A stretch of DNA of 64,000 nt from Macrophomina tecta (taxonomy: Eukaryota > Ascomycota > Dothideomycetes > Botryosphaeriales > Botryosphaeriaceae): positions 992,001 to 1,056,000 of the forward strand of contig JAKSGN010000033.1 of NCBI GenBank assembly GCA_024180945.1, read 5' to 3'. Under the pieces are notes generated by a model. The model ran no database searches. It saw nothing but the letters and a program-made list of their open reading frames with translations, and was not told the origin of the DNA. Shown here piece after piece: positions 21,807 to 34,198 of the stretch. Positions within the stretch are counted from its first letter, which is position 1. Each line of letters opens with the position of its first letter. The position numbers and the translations under genes are program-made.

Positions 21807-22433
21807 TTAGCGCAGACCATGCGACTCATTAACCTGCCGACTCATAGAGACCCAAGTCCCATAGAGCACCAGGACCGCCAGATAAATCACCACCGTCAAC
21901 GAACCCGAATCGTCCTGCTCCCAGGTATGGGACTGCAGCACCATCGCGCTTCGATCATCGAATCCAGAGCGCGCGCCTGCAGCCTCCACCGTCCGAAGCC
22001 CCAGCATATCATCTTCCACAGCCGGTGCGTCGTAGTCCACCTCTTCACTGAGACTGGCCGCATAACCCGACGAGCTTCGACTCTGCTCCCATCCCTCCAT
22101 CCAATCCTTACCGTCCTGGAAAACCAGCTCCGGCCCATCAACCGACTGGGCTCCCCATTCCCCCTCCCGACCCCCTCTCACCTCACCGCCCTCGCCCTCC
22201 CACCCCCTCCACTCTAACAACTTGTCAAACCCCACGACCCCCACCGCCGCCTCGCCTGCCCTCCGGCAATCGTACGCGAAGAATGGCGCCTCCCAGACGG
22301 CTGAGAATGCGACGACCCACTCGCGCCACTCCACGCAGCAGCCGAGTGCGGCCTCGTGCTGGAGAGTGCCCCAGTCGGTCCACTCGCTGCGGTGGAAGAG
22401 GAAGTCCGTGCCGTCGTCAAAGTTCGTTGGCAT
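21807..22433 (-). CDS. Putative small tail-anchored-like membrane protein
   Basis: A single frame of 208 residues from the ATG at 22433 (MPTNFDDGTDFLFHRSEW). The N-terminal half is Trp-rich and looks ordered (WTDWGTLQHE, CCVEWREWVVAFSAVW). A Gly/Glu-rich linker and an acidic stretch follow. A single hydrophobic helix (LTVVIYLAVLVLYGTWVSM) lies about 12 residues from the C-terminus. This layout suggests a cytosolic domain anchored by its tail. No family is recognised. The absence of introns and the sensible composition support coding, but the evidence is compositional only. Confidence 0.55.
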   Translation of the reverse strand: MPTNFDDGTDFLFHRSEWTDWGTLQHEAALGCCVEWREWVVAFSAVWEAPFFAYDCRRAGEAAVGVVGFDKLLEWRGWEGEGGEVRGGREGEWGAQSVDGPELVFQDGKDWMEGWEQSRSSSGYAASLSEEVDYDAPAVEDDMLGLRTVEAAGARSGFDDRSAMVLQSHTWEQDDSGSLTVVIYLAVLVLYGTWVSMSRQVNESHGLR

Positions 22434-23166
22434 TAGGATCGTTGGTCAGACAGCGGATTGGATGAGCTGAAAGAGAGAGAAATCCAATGTCGCTCGGCGG
22501 TCGTGACAGTGCGGATTGTAGGTAGAGTGGTAGGATTGGGCGGACGGGGTCCCACATGCAGGTCTTCAACAGGTGAGGAAAATTGAAAGGAAATAGTAGG
22601 TCGAGAATCAGTTCGCGCTCCAGCAGCTTCTGAGATGATTGTCCTTCTTATATCACGGAAGAGAAGAGGTTGGGCGGCGAAATGAGGTGCGGAATGCGGC
22701 TCATATCTCGTATTAGCGTACATTTCTGCACCAAGACAACGCTAAAGACACTTACGCAAGGCATATAGGATACTTTAAACAGCCATAGGAAGATTTCCAT
22801 AGCCAGAATAATGGAGGCGGCCGACCAGCCACTTGGATTCAACAATGTGGGAATCGCCCAATAATCAATTCGAAGGGCGACAGGGCGTCATGAAGATTCC
22901 AAGAGCTCATACCGCTGACACAAGCGAAACACAAGAAAAACACCAGCAAAGGACATAGTTCAAAAATGGCAAGAGGCCTCAAATCTATCAATAATAAAAT
23001 GTATGCTCTATCAAGGTTTTCCGATCCCGCCTCCGGGAAGCATTTGAGCAGGAATGTAGCTAATAGCACTTGCCCACCGAACTCCGACGACCAACGAAAA
23101 CTTTCGTAAACGAACTCTATCAGGGTTGAAAGTAGTTCCAGTATCATATGTCGTAATGCAAACGCT
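22434..23166. other. Intergenic region, nothing recognised
   Basis: Lies between two minus-strand genes: downstream of the cystathionine gamma-lyase stop and upstream of the tail-anchored-like gene. It should contain the lyase 3' UTR and the other gene's promoter. Confidence 0.45.
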
Positions 23167-24534
23167 TCAAGCACCGTTGTTGACGCCGTTGCTATTGTTG
23201 ATCTTGCCACCAACAACAGCCTTCTCCAACGCCTGCAGCACATCCCGCTTGAGATCTTCGCCGTCCTCGATACCACAGCTCACTCTGACGAGATCGTCAA
23301 AGACGCCAGCGGCTTCCCTTTGGTCCCTGGGAATGCCGGCGTGCGTCATGCTGCCGGGAACCTCCACCAGCGACTCAACGCCACCGAGGGACTCGGCGAG
23401 CGTGAAGATCTTGGTGGCCTGGCAAAAGCGCTCAGCAGCCTCCTTGCCGCCCTTGATGCGGAAAGAGAGCATACCGCCGCCCATGCCATTGCGGTGCTGC
23501 TTGAGGGTAATGTGATGCTGAGGATGCGAGGGGAGGCCGGGGTAATTGACGGCGATGACGTGCGGAGAGCTGAGGAGAGCATTGGCAATCTGAGTGGCGT
23601 TGGACGTGGCCTCTCTGGCGCGCAGATGAAGCGTCTTTAGACCACGGTGCGCGAGCCAGCAGTCGAAGGCGCTGGGGACCGCACCGATGGCGTTCTGGAG
23701 GAAAAGTAGGCGCTCATACAGCGAATCGGAGTTGAAGGCACAAGCACCCATCAGTACGTCCGAGTGGCCGTTGATGTACTTGGTGACACTGTGCACGACA
23801 ATATCCGCACCGTGGTCCAGCGGATTCTGGACGTAGGGGGAAAGGAAAGTGTTGTCCACGACGACCATTATGCCATGCTTGTGCGCAACAGTAGCGACGG
23901 CGCGGATATCCACCAAGCTCAGCGTAGGGTTGCTGGGCGACTCAATCCAAATCAACTTGGTCTCGTTGGGACGGATCAAGTCCTCAATATCCAACTCTAT
24001 CGACGGAGAGAATGTGACGTGCACGCCATGAGCGGCGGCGACCTTGGTGAAGTAACGGTGGGTTCCGCCGTAGACATCCGAGACGGAAACGACATGCGAG
24101 CCGGCGGCAAGGGACTGGAGAATGATAGCAGTGGTGGTGGAGCCGGAAGCGAAGGCCAGGGCGTAGCGGGCATGCTCAAGAGCGGCGATAGCTTTCTCGA
24201 AGTTATCTCTGCGGCAAACGCGTCAGGAAAAGCTACACAAGGGCGGTGGGCGGGGAAAGACGCCTACCTGTTTGGGTTGGAGCTCCTGGTGTACTCATAC
24301 TCGCCAATGGGCTTGCCGACAGCCGACTGGGCGAAGGTAGTGGAGAGGGAGATCTGGAAGCGTGTAAGCGGGGCAACGGAGCTCGAGGCGGGGTTCTGGA
24401 AAACATACAGGCGCAATGACGGCACCAGTGACAGGATCGTGAGGGGAGCCAGCGTGAACGGCCAGAGTGCCGAATTGATGCACGGGGGAGGGCGCGCGCG
24501 GCGGCGTGTCAATAGGATGTTCGGTGTGCGTCAT
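23167..24534 (-). CDS. Cystathionine gamma-lyase (reverse transsulfuration)
   Basis: Three exons, 24534-24409, 24353-24268 and 24208-23167, encode 417 residues. Introns are 55 and 59 nt. The protein belongs to the Cys/Met-metabolism PLP-dependent enzymes. GEYEYTRSSNPNRDNFEKA, the phosphate-binding ASGS, DNTFLSPY, and Lys214 in SVTKYINGHSDV (the PLP Schiff-base lysine) are all present. GSMTHAGIP and VRVSCGIED near the C-terminus are typical of cystathionine gamma-lyase, which cleaves cystathionine to cysteine, 2-oxobutyrate and ammonia in the cytosol. Paralogues such as cystathionine gamma-synthase are longer at the N-terminus, so lyase is favoured. The fungal gene is usually under sulfur control; no unambiguous regulator site was seen. 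Confidence 0.92.
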
Positions 24535-25302
24535 GACGGCGGTGGTGGCTCGAAAGCTTTAGGGCCGAAGGGGCGTGACTGGTAACGGTGCCGGAAGGAC
24601 TCAGCGAAATAACAAAGGGCGAAGACTCGGCGACACGGGCCAGGGCGAGGGGAGCAGGGTCTTAAAAGGTCGAGGGGCCCGAGCAGTTAGTTTAGTTATG
24701 TCAGAGTCAGACAATGGAATGGACTCGTAAGGCGCACGGCTGCGACGGTGGAGATGGCGCAATCGCCTAAAAGCAGCAGCTTAACGACGGCTCAAAGGGT
24801 GCTGCGTTTCTAAGCCCGCGCCCGAGGCCTTCGGAGCAGGTTAATAATACACGGGAAGCGCGTCGAAGAGCGAGGGCGCTCTCTGTCAGCATCCGTTGCA
24901 GCAGGCCTCGGAGGATGCGGCGCGCTTCCCCGGATCGTTGGACGCGAAAGGGCACGGCTGTCTGCACATCGCTGCGTATTGCATCATCGCTCAAGCCCGC
25001 GTTCCTGCGCAAGCACTCCCCCTCCCTCCAGAGCCTCTCCTGAGCCTCTCTCAGCCGTCACTAAGCGTTTCAGGGGACCGTCCAGCCCTCACCGAATTTC
25101 TCAGCCGCCCCGCCTCTGGTGAGACGCGAGAAAAAAGTGTCGCCGACAATGCCGCGGAAAATTCTGTCTAATTAGGTAACCACTTTTCCTTCACGTGTCA
25201 ACTGACTCCTACATGACTTGCTACTCTGAGCACGACGTGCGCACACCTTCCTGTTTGCAACGTGGACCTACTGCACGACCAATGCCGAGCACACGTTGCC
25301 CC
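24535..25302. other. Intergenic region, promoter of the cystathionine gamma-lyase gene
   Basis: No gene seen. A TTAGGG hexamer occurs about 25 nt upstream of the lyase start codon. Confidence 0.45.
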
Positions 25303-26624
25303 TCATCCATACAGCTGCTCCGCATCGTCGCTCAGACCGAGCTTCCCGCTCTGCCTGGACGTCAGCCCAATATGGCTGACCGGCCTGCCCGTCGCCGGCC
25401 CCGACGCATAGTACATCCAGCTGGAGCCTTTCTCATCGATGGCCTTGTCCAGCTCTTCATTTGAATACCCTGCGAGGTCGGGACCCAAGTCTTCCCTTAT
25501 CGCCTCCGCCAAGTCCAACACTGCTCGCCACATGCCCAGTCGCCTACCGCGACGCCACAATTTGCTGTTACGGTGCGTGTCGAACCAAACCAAGTACATG
25601 CCCGCCGTCCAAATCAACATGAGAGGAATCCAGACCAACAGGATCCCAGGCGCGAGACCCCACTCGTAGGTGTTTTCGTAAGTAGGCACACATTCGAACG
25701 GTCCTCCCTTAGCTTGCAGTCTCGCTGTGCCAAAGTGCGGGACAGGGCTGGTGCCCCCAGCGGCGAAAAGGTCGGTGGCCTCGAAAGTGTCATTCAGGAG
25801 ATGGAAAGTGCCGTTGGCGTTGGGCACGTTCTTATAGAAGAACGGATCCGACACATGAAATGTCTGCTCATTCGTGATGTATGTCGCATTCTTCCATGGC
25901 AAAAGCACGCCGTTCGACAACTTGACAAGCGCCTGCTTCTTCGATATATAACCAGCCATAAGGTCTAGGATGCTTGGCGAAACAAGGATGAAGATGATGG
26001 AGAATACTAGCCAAAGGAGGGTAGCCTTCAGTCTGGCACCACCCATCTTCCTAAAATTCTTGAGAAGATACCACAGCGACGCCGGGGATCCGTGTTGGAA
26101 TGCCAACGTCGAGTAGACACTATACGGAATCGGCGTGCGTTCCGCGTTGCGCACAAGAGCGCCCATGAAGACCCAGTAGGAGCTGAGCACAAGGATAGCC
26201 TGGATACTCTTGCCGACCACAAAGTTCCACGCCACTTCAATGGCTTTGGCCTCAGCCCATGTAAGTGTTCCGGTGGAGAATGTAACTGCTGAGAATTTGT
26301 TGAGATTGACAGCCGATGCCGCCTGCCGTTGAGGCCGGCATATGGCTTTGTTCACTGTACTTCTCGTTATTCTTCCATATCAGCTGAGAGGCTTGTTTAC
26401 TTACCATCTGTCTCGTTCTCGATATCCGTACGATTACCAAAGTAGTCCAGTGCGATGAGGAACCCGACTGTGGGGGCAAGACACGCAAACAGTGCTCCGG
26501 TGAGGATCATGACGTGCCGCGAAAAGGACAGACATCCGTTGCGGCGCCGCTTAACCAAAGGCTTCGGTGACAAATGGCCACCGTCTGCTGGCGATACCAT
26601 CACGTATGGCGTAGAGACAGCCAT
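25303..26624 (-). CDS. Four-helix membrane protein, function unknown
   Basis: Exons 26624-26405 and 26354-25303, with a 50-nt intron (donor GTAAGT), give 423 residues. Four hydrophobic helices are visible: one at about residues 37-63 in exon 1; AILVLSSYWVFMGALV; ATLLWLVFSIIFILVSPSIL; and ILLVWIPLMLIWTAGMYLVW. A large loop of about 110 residues between helices 3 and 4 carries several N-glycosylation sequons (NAT, NGT, NDT), so it probably faces the lumen or outside. The C-terminal 100 residues are cytosolic and charged. The segment AWNFVVGKSIQAIL is characteristic of a large family of uncharacterised fungal membrane proteins. No transport or enzymatic motif is recognised. Confidence 0.75.
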
Positions 26625-27794
26625 CGTTCGCGGAGTGAAGAGTAAGGCTGGGTCAAAGCGATGAAGACAGGAGAACTCGACGGAGAGAATTAAAACTTAA
26701 AGAGCTGGCTTTCCTTCTTATGCTCCGCCACGATGCTCTACACCGGCCAGCCCTCATACTCTCGACGCCTCCTTGACCCGACCTGATGGGGCGGAGCAGA
26801 GAAGTAAGCAGTCAGCATGCAACTATTACATCTGTTACCTCTTGTAAATAAAGTTATTCGGATCCTGGGGGCCAAAGTGACACTTTGCATTCGTGGCGTC
26901 CCGACATGGCAAAGTGGCACTCGGATGGGAAATTGGTCTCTGCTTTGGTACGAGAATGGGAAGATCATCTCTCAGCCCCCTTCGATTTTGAGTCTGCTCT
27001 CTAGACGAAATACTCCAGAATGAGGCTTCATCGCAAAAACGTGTATAGACGCCTCGACCGAGTTGCCCATGTGCCGCATCTGAAGAGGTATGTGAAGTGA
27101 TGATCTGCTCTTGGGAGTAGTCACAGCGTATCAAATAGATAATCGAGTTTTGTGTCCTCCGCACATTTTTCATTCTTCGGTGGCGTTGCCAGCTGCGGGT
27201 CGTCGCCGCAGGCCTCGTGTTGAGCTTGGTTGCTGGATTTCAGCCTCAAATGTTTCTCCCGTTCCACCAATCGGAGGGAAGTTTCACAGTAGATCAATTG
27301 ATGATGACAGGGCGGATGTACTATTCTTAGTGCCAAGCGACAACCGGGAAGTTGAGTGTTGCTTAAGCATAAACCACCATACAAAACCAAAGGGCACGAC
27401 TTGCTGGGTCTCTTCTTTCGCCCCACGGTTTGAATAATTTGGTTGCACGTCTGACATAATAATAAAGCTGAGTAAAGGTATGATTGCCGCATGTGTGCGA
27501 CGAGCAGGCAACCTATACCTACGAACCGGACAAGGCACTATCGAGTAGATGCGCATGCTCCAGATTTCTTGTCATGTATTAGTAATAACAGACGTGTTCG
27601 ATTAGTGTGTAGAGGCTGACAAATTTTTGATTGAAGTAGAATTTTGATTTTTGAAGGTGGCTGGCATAACCGGGTTATCACATCATAGCCAGATCCAGTT
27701 CATGAGACCTTTTTAATTGGCTCATGTATCCGTCATGATATCCGTAGTCTCCACATGTCCCAGTGTCCATGCAACCCGGACCCAAAACAAGCAT
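26625..27794. other. Intergenic region, nothing recognised
   Basis: No supported gene; contains the membrane-protein promoter and the 3' end region of the uS19 gene. Confidence 0.5.
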
Positions 27795-28574
<780 letters not shown>

Positions 28575-29107
28575 TTTTGCGGATGTCGAAGTACGGGTTG
28601 TGGACTTCGAAGGGGCGCAAAGGTTGATGTCGCGGTTGAGGATGTATCGCTGGCGGCCAAGTTCGCCCAAATTGTGGTGCGAAGCCCTAAGCGAGTGCCA
28701 AGACTCGTCCCGAACTGCTCACCGAGTGTCCTCACAGCAAATCAGCTATCGATAGGGCAGCCTACCTTTGAACTCACGCAGGTTCGAAAATTCACATTCC
28801 ATGAAATTTGAGCAGGGAGTAGGCCGATGTGTCGTCCTGAATAGTGTGTGCGCAACTCACTTGAACAGCCATTTACATGTCACAGCAGATTGGGTGCAGT
28901 AATTGGAGGTGTACGGCCTTTTCATTTTTTTTTTGGATATCACACAGCATTTCTGCTGCACATAGTCCTCATCCACATGACGCCCGTTTTTAGCCAGCAC
29001 TGATTCCCCCAAATTTCCAAGCCATACACGTGAGCCTTTCATTGCCAGATGTTGAGCCGCTGAACCCCATCGAGCGCAGAAATAGCCAAGTCTTGACCGT
29101 GATACGC
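28575..29107. other. Promoter/intergenic region between the two ribosomal-protein genes
   Basis: Contains the uS19 promoter with the TTAGGG motif and the 3' UTR of the P2 gene. No additional gene seen. Confidence 0.5.
28685..28690 (-). promoter_or_regulatory. TTAGGG motif upstream of RPS15
   Basis: CCCTAA on the plus strand (TTAGGG on the coding strand), 111-116 nt upstream of the uS19 start. Tbf1-type telomere-repeat-binding factors control ribosomal-protein promoters through such sites in several ascomycetes, so a regulatory role is plausible but unproven. Confidence 0.35.
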
Positions 29108-29508
29108 TTAGTCGAAAAGACCGAAGCCCATATCCTCGTCGGACTCCTCCTTCTCCTCCTCCTTCTCCTCCTTCTTCTCCTCGGCGGGGGCAGCACCGCC
29201 AGCGGCAGCACCACCAGCGGCGGCAGCACCACCGGCACCGGCAGAGGGGACGGAAGCAAGCTTCTCGGAGCCGCTGGAGATCAGCTGTTCACGGTGTCAG
29301 ATACAGTCCAAATACGAGTTCATGTCTCATCGGCGTAAAGTAGTCGTACCTCCTGGATGTCCTTGCCCTCGAGCTCAGAGATGAGCTTGTCGAGACGCTC
29401 AGAGTCAGCCTCAACACCCACGGACTCAAGGACGGCCTTGACGTCGGCGGCAGAGGGGCTGGTGTTGCCACCGAGGCCAAGGAGGAGGTAGGCAGCGAGG
29501 TGCTTCAT
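29108..29508 (-). CDS. RPP2: 60S acidic ribosomal stalk protein P2
   Basis: Exons 29508-29350 and 29284-29108, with a 65-nt intron, encode 111 residues. The N-terminus [14 protein letters not shown] and the core [19 protein letters not shown] are diagnostic of P2 rather than P1. An Ala/Gly-rich hinge is followed by an acidic Glu/Lys run and the invariant tail [11 protein letters not shown], which contacts elongation factors and is the target of ribosome-inactivating proteins. P1/P2 heterodimers bind uL10 at the GTPase-associated centre. The donor is GTACGA and the acceptor GAACAG. The gene is divergent from the Spt2 gene, with 600 nt between start codons. Confidence 0.97.
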
Positions 29509-30108
29509 TTTTGTGGTTGCTGCGAAATGTTAGCGATATGCCGAACCGAAGACGCGAAAACAGCGGCGTGCGTGCGATCGAGCCGGAGCTGAACAAGCGG
29601 CTTACTTTTGGAGGATATGTGGGAAGAACAAGCGAATCAATCGGTTTAGCCGCGTTGGCGGAGACTGAAACGTCGAGTCCTTGGAGGTTGTCGTTGGGTG
29701 TGGAAAGAAGAAGCAGAGCGTGGCCGCGCAGAGTAACAGAATAGAGAGGTCTGGTGTGCGAGGCGCTAGGCTCAAAGCGGCCATTAGCGCGGCGTTGACT
29801 TCAGGCAAACGCATGGTCGTCGGGTAGCGGCAGCGTGCGTCCGGGCTCTGGAAGGTGATCTTGGATATTCCGGTGCCGATGGCCGCGCCTTTAAGAGCGT
29901 CATGTCCTCTTCCTCGCCGTCCTCTTCACCTTTCTCACTGTCCTTCTCCTCTCCTCCGACTTTCGTCCACCGGTCGCCCGCCACTACCGCCGCCCTCCCT
30001 CCGTCCTTTCGCTCGCGCCGCGCCGCCTTTCTCATGCCCGCAGCATGAGCGCGGGCTTTCCAAGCACGTGTTGGTGATCTCTGAACAAACAGCTGGGCAT
30101 TTACTACG
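29509..30108. promoter_or_regulatory. Shared divergent promoter region of P2 and Spt2 genes
   Basis: The 600 nt between the two start codons hold no gene. A bidirectional promoter is inferred from orientation only. Confidence 0.4.
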
Positions 30109-31268
30109 ATGAGCGTGAGTCAGTCCGCTGCCGCACGGCGCCGCGTTGCTGACGATGTCCACAGTTCCTCAACAGCGTCCTTTCCTCGATCGGCGGCGGC
30201 GCCGGCCAGTCGCAGTCGCAGTCTGGACGAGCCGCCCCTTCGCAGGCTCCCGCCGCGAAACCGACGCAAACTCCACGTGTCGGTGGCTCGAGCAACGGCG
30301 TGGCATCAGCAACGGCGCCCAAGCGTAAGGCAGAAGGTGACCCCGCATCCATAGCAACAAAAGCCGCGCGCAAGGAGCCAGAATCGACCCGCTCAAACCC
30401 CGTATCGCGTACTGGCACCGCCTCTCCCGTCGTGAAACCGACCACGACACCAAACACGATTCCTTATCGTGGCACCGCTCAACCTTCTGGCACAGTCAAT
30501 CCTGCCCGCAAGCCGACCTTCGTTGCGTCTTCTGCTAAGCCGAGCGCTTCCACTGCTGCCGCAAAGCCTGTATCGAAACCTGCTCCTGTCGCAGCCGCAT
30601 CTTCCTCCGGCCCAGCGCCCAAGAAAGGATCATATCAGGAGATTCTGGCAAGAGCAAAGGCAGTACAACAGGCCAAGGCGCCGGTTGGTGCCATCAAGCA
30701 CAAGCCAGTCGAGAAGTTGTCTAAGAAAGACAGGCTTGCGCTTGAGGAGAAGAACAAGCAGGCGGCGGCAGCAGCAAAGGACCCAAAGCTTGCTCATAAG
30801 CTCGGGTTGAAGGGACAAGCCAAGGCTGTTGATCCCAAGGTTGTCGAAACCGCAAAAGAGAAGAAGAAGGCGCCGGATCTTGGCTACCAAGGCACTATGC
30901 GGCCGGCCCTCAAGGAACCTGCGTATCAAGGAACCATGAACAGGGGTTTATCGGCACGTAAGCCTGGACTGGACCGAGGCGATAGGAGTAGAAGTGGATC
31001 ACTCGGCCCCAAGCCTGCCGAGAAGCGATACAGGTACTACGATGAAGACGAAGATGAAGATGAAGAAGACTATGATTCGGAGGGCTCGTCGGATATGGAG
31101 GCCGGAATCTTCGATGTTGACAAGGAAGAAGAGATGGCTTTGCGGATTGCCAGAAAGGAAGACGAAGAGGCTCTTCGCGAAGAGGAGGAGCTCAAACGCA
31201 AGAAGGCGGAGCGCAAGAAAATGCTTGAGAGGATGAACTCCCAGGCAAAGAAGAAGAAAGCATATTAG
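30109..31268 (+). CDS. SPT2: Spt2 family chromatin protein (histone chaperone)
   Basis: The first exon is six nucleotides (ATG AGC, 30109-30114), followed by a 50-nt intron with donor GTGAGT and a CTGAC branch. Exon 2 is 30165-31268. The product of 369 residues begins MSFLNSVLSSIGGG, the usual Spt2 start. A long basic, Ala/Ser/Pro-rich disordered region includes SYQEILARAKAVQQ and twice YQGTM. The C-terminal Spt2 domain has an acidic stretch (DEDEDEDEEDYDSEGSSDMEAGIFD) followed by the charged helix ALRIARKEDEEALREEEELK. Spt2 binds H3-H4 through this region and helps preserve nucleosomes during transcription. The tiny first exon depends on the intron call, which gives perfect frame. Confidence 0.88.
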
Positions 31269-32456
31269 GCCACTGCGGGGGTCTGCTCCACCATTTCTAC
31301 TTATCGTTCAGCTCATTGACGGACGCATATTCCGTCGGAGTCTTTGGTTTTTCGGCTTGTTGTTTTAAAGCATTGCATGGGGCATCGGGTAGACTTATTG
31401 CTGGGTATAGCGAGGCGTTCGTCATCAATTGTCGCTGCACGATTCATGAAAGGCTTTCGGGCTTCAGCGGGTCCGCATTCATCAATATTTATGGTTCTTG
31501 TAGAGAGATAGTCCCCGCGACCAATTTCCCGAAAATCGATACAAGACTAATCGCGCGCCATGCGCTCTTACTGTTCTTCTCCGCTGTAATCCATGATAAT
31601 CTCTTGTAATATTCCTAAAGGCAATCGGTGTCTACCCATTTCGGCAGTATACATGTCTCTGTCCAGCCAATTAGCATGCTCCTGACGCGACGTCTTGTTC
31701 GTATCTCGCCGGCACGGGCTCCGCCCACCGCTCTGAAGATCAATGGCCGATTGAGTGCACTGATGTAAGATTCTCTCCGTTAGACCCCATTCGTCTGGTA
31801 TGAAAAGGTATCGGCTTTGGGTGTTGTTACTAAGGTTGGCTCCATGCACAACAGGCAATTCCTTGCTTCGCCTCTGAGTGAAGAAAAACGTGTTTTCGCA
31901 CTCTTTCAATAGCCATCACCAACTTTGCGCCAGCAAAGTCTCAATAACCAAAGATTTTTTTTTAGAAAACGAAGGCAAAAGACATTTGGCGTTTTCAGCT
32001 ATGCGCACGACTGGCTTTGATGATAGAGATGCTCATCTTGCACTTTCGCACGCACTATCTTCGCTACAGGGTGCCCTAATCAGATCTAATTGAAATATGA
32101 GCATGCATAAGATCTCCGGCATTTTTTCTTTTTTCTTTTTCTTTTTCTTTTTTTTTTTTTTTTGCGCATCCCAATGCTAACATCGAAGCCCTTTTCGTAG
32201 GGCTGGGGGAATACCACGTGTGGAGGGAGAGCGGTGTGCTCCAGTCTTTTCGTGCGTTCTCCGAGCACCCCCGCAAAGGAGCCTCGGCAAGATTGCGGAT
32301 CCAAGCTCCCGCCTCCGCTCATCAGGCTAAGAGCTACCGCGGTTAACCTTGGTGCAGCACGCGGACAGACATGCAGGCGGGCCCCCGGAGAGAAGCAATC
32401 AAGTACTACACCTAGGGATCGAAGCAGCAACGGGATAACGAGAAAGAGAGACCAAC
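31269..32456. other. Intergenic region, nothing recognised
   Basis: No supported gene; a T-rich tract lies at 32122-32163. Confidence 0.5.
32122..32163 (+). repeat. Poly-T/CT5-rich tract
   Basis: Low-complexity T-rich run with interspersed single C residues. Confidence 0.85.
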
Positions 32457-33758
32457 ATGGCAGGCGAAGTTCGCCAGCCCATCGACGTTGCCACGCTATC
32501 CAGTTACATTGACGCGAACGTGCCGGAGATCAAGACGCCGATTGACGTCAAACAGGTACGTCGTCTGCAATATACTCCATGGCAGATGAATCGTCCGAGA
32601 CCCTTATAGGCGCATACTAATCCAATATCCACAGTTCGGCTACGGTCAATCAAACCCAACATACCTCCTTACATCCGTCCCCACCGGCTCCAAGTTTGTG
32701 CTGCGCAAGAAGCCCCCGGGCCAGCTCCTCTCTAAAACGGCGCACAAGGTCGACCGCGAGTATCGCATCATTGCAGCGCTGTCGAAAACCGATGTCCCCG
32801 TTCCCAAAGCATACTGCCTCTGCGAAGATGACGCCGTCATTGGTACCGCGTTCTACATCATGGAGTTCCTAGATGGGCGCATCTTCGAGGATCCAGCCTT
32901 ACCAGACGTGAGCGTCGAGGACAGGACAAAGATGTACGTATGCGGACTGCGCAAGCACATGGGAGTCGAGTCGAGCCCAACACCCGCGCAACAAGGAGCC
33001 CAGGTTTTTAACTGAATTGGAGCTAACATTTGCACCCCAGGTGGCACGACGCCGTCCGCACGCTCGCCAAATTCCACCGCATCAACCCTTCCTCGATCAA
33101 CATGTCCAACTACGGCAAGCCGTCCGGATTCTACAATCGGCAGCTAGCGACCTTCGCCACAATCTCCTCCGCGCAAGCGCAGACTCGCGACGTCGACAGC
33201 GGGGCGCCGGTGGGCAAAATCCCGCACTACGATGACATGGTGGCCTTCTTCTCCGACGCGCGCGCGCAGCCGCGCGACCGCAGCACCTTCGTGCACGGCG
33301 ATTACAAGATCGACAATGTCGTCTTCCACAAGACGGAGCCGCGCGTCATCGGCATCCTCGACTGGGAGATGTCCACCATCGGGCACCCGCTGTCCGACCT
33401 GTCCAACCTTCTGGCTCCCTACGTCACTGCCTCGGCCGACGTTACTATAGGTGCTGGCGGCCGCGGTACGCAAAATTTCCGGCCTGGTGCGACGCCCGGC
33501 CTTCCTGCGCATGATGATCTTGTGGCTTTGTACGCTGAGACTGCGGGATGGGATCCTGCACCGGATATGACGTGGGGAGAAGCGTTCAATCTGTACCGCG
33601 GCGCTGTGATATTGCAAGGGATTGCGGCGAGGTACGCGAGACGCCAGGCCAGCTCGTTAAAGGCCAAGGAATATGGGGAGGGAATGGGACCGATGGGAGA
33701 GCTGGCTTGGAATCTAGTGCAGAAGGCCAAGAATGCGGAAGGGAAGGCGAAACTGTAA
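32457..33758 (+). CDS. APH-type phosphotransferase, ACAD10/11 kinase-domain-like
   Basis: Exons 32457-32555, 32635-32933 and 33041-33758 give 371 residues; introns are 79 and 107 nt. The protein has the aminoglycoside-phosphotransferase fold. [13 protein letters not shown] forms the nucleotide loop, FVLRKKPPG the lysine strand, and [14 protein letters not shown] the catalytic loop with Asp220. [16 protein letters not shown] is the metal-binding segment. [14 protein letters not shown] and the [10 protein letters not shown] signature are characteristic of the kinase-like domain of ACAD10/ACAD11. In animals that domain phosphorylates 4-hydroxyacyl-CoAs before their dehydrogenase removes the phosphate; fungi often carry it as a separate protein. 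Such a role here, in hydroxy-fatty-acid catabolism, is inference. No dehydrogenase domain follows. Confidence 0.85.
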
Positions 33759-34198
33759 AAGTCAATAAAGAGAGCAGCAAATCTTTGACAAGAATGTCCA
33801 TGAAGTCGCGTTGCGTATGAGTGTTGAAAAGAGCTCCAGAAGGGCTAATCATGAGCAGAACCTCTTTTGAATTTTGTGAACACTTTCATTCGCCGGCTGC
33901 TTGGGATTGAGCAGCTATCGCTAACCAACCGCCCGTTTTGACCCCGATAAACGCCCTTTTAAAAGTTGTGGATGAATAAGACCACTCTTTTTTTCCTGTC
34001 AACGAAGGTGTTTACCCAAAGGGTGAGGACGGTTGTTGGATTGAGCATACCATTGATGCTGTTTCCCTGCTTCCAATTCGTTTATACACTAAGCAAAGCT
34101 AGCCCAGAAACCCGTCGCTTCGAGAATCGCCCGGAGAAGGCTTGGTGGTATCTGTAATAGTAGAAACTGTAGTCGACCGTGCCCCGTGCTGCACCGCT
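33759..34198. other. Intergenic region between convergent genes
   Basis: Probable 3' UTRs of the two flanking genes; nothing else seen. Confidence 0.45.
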
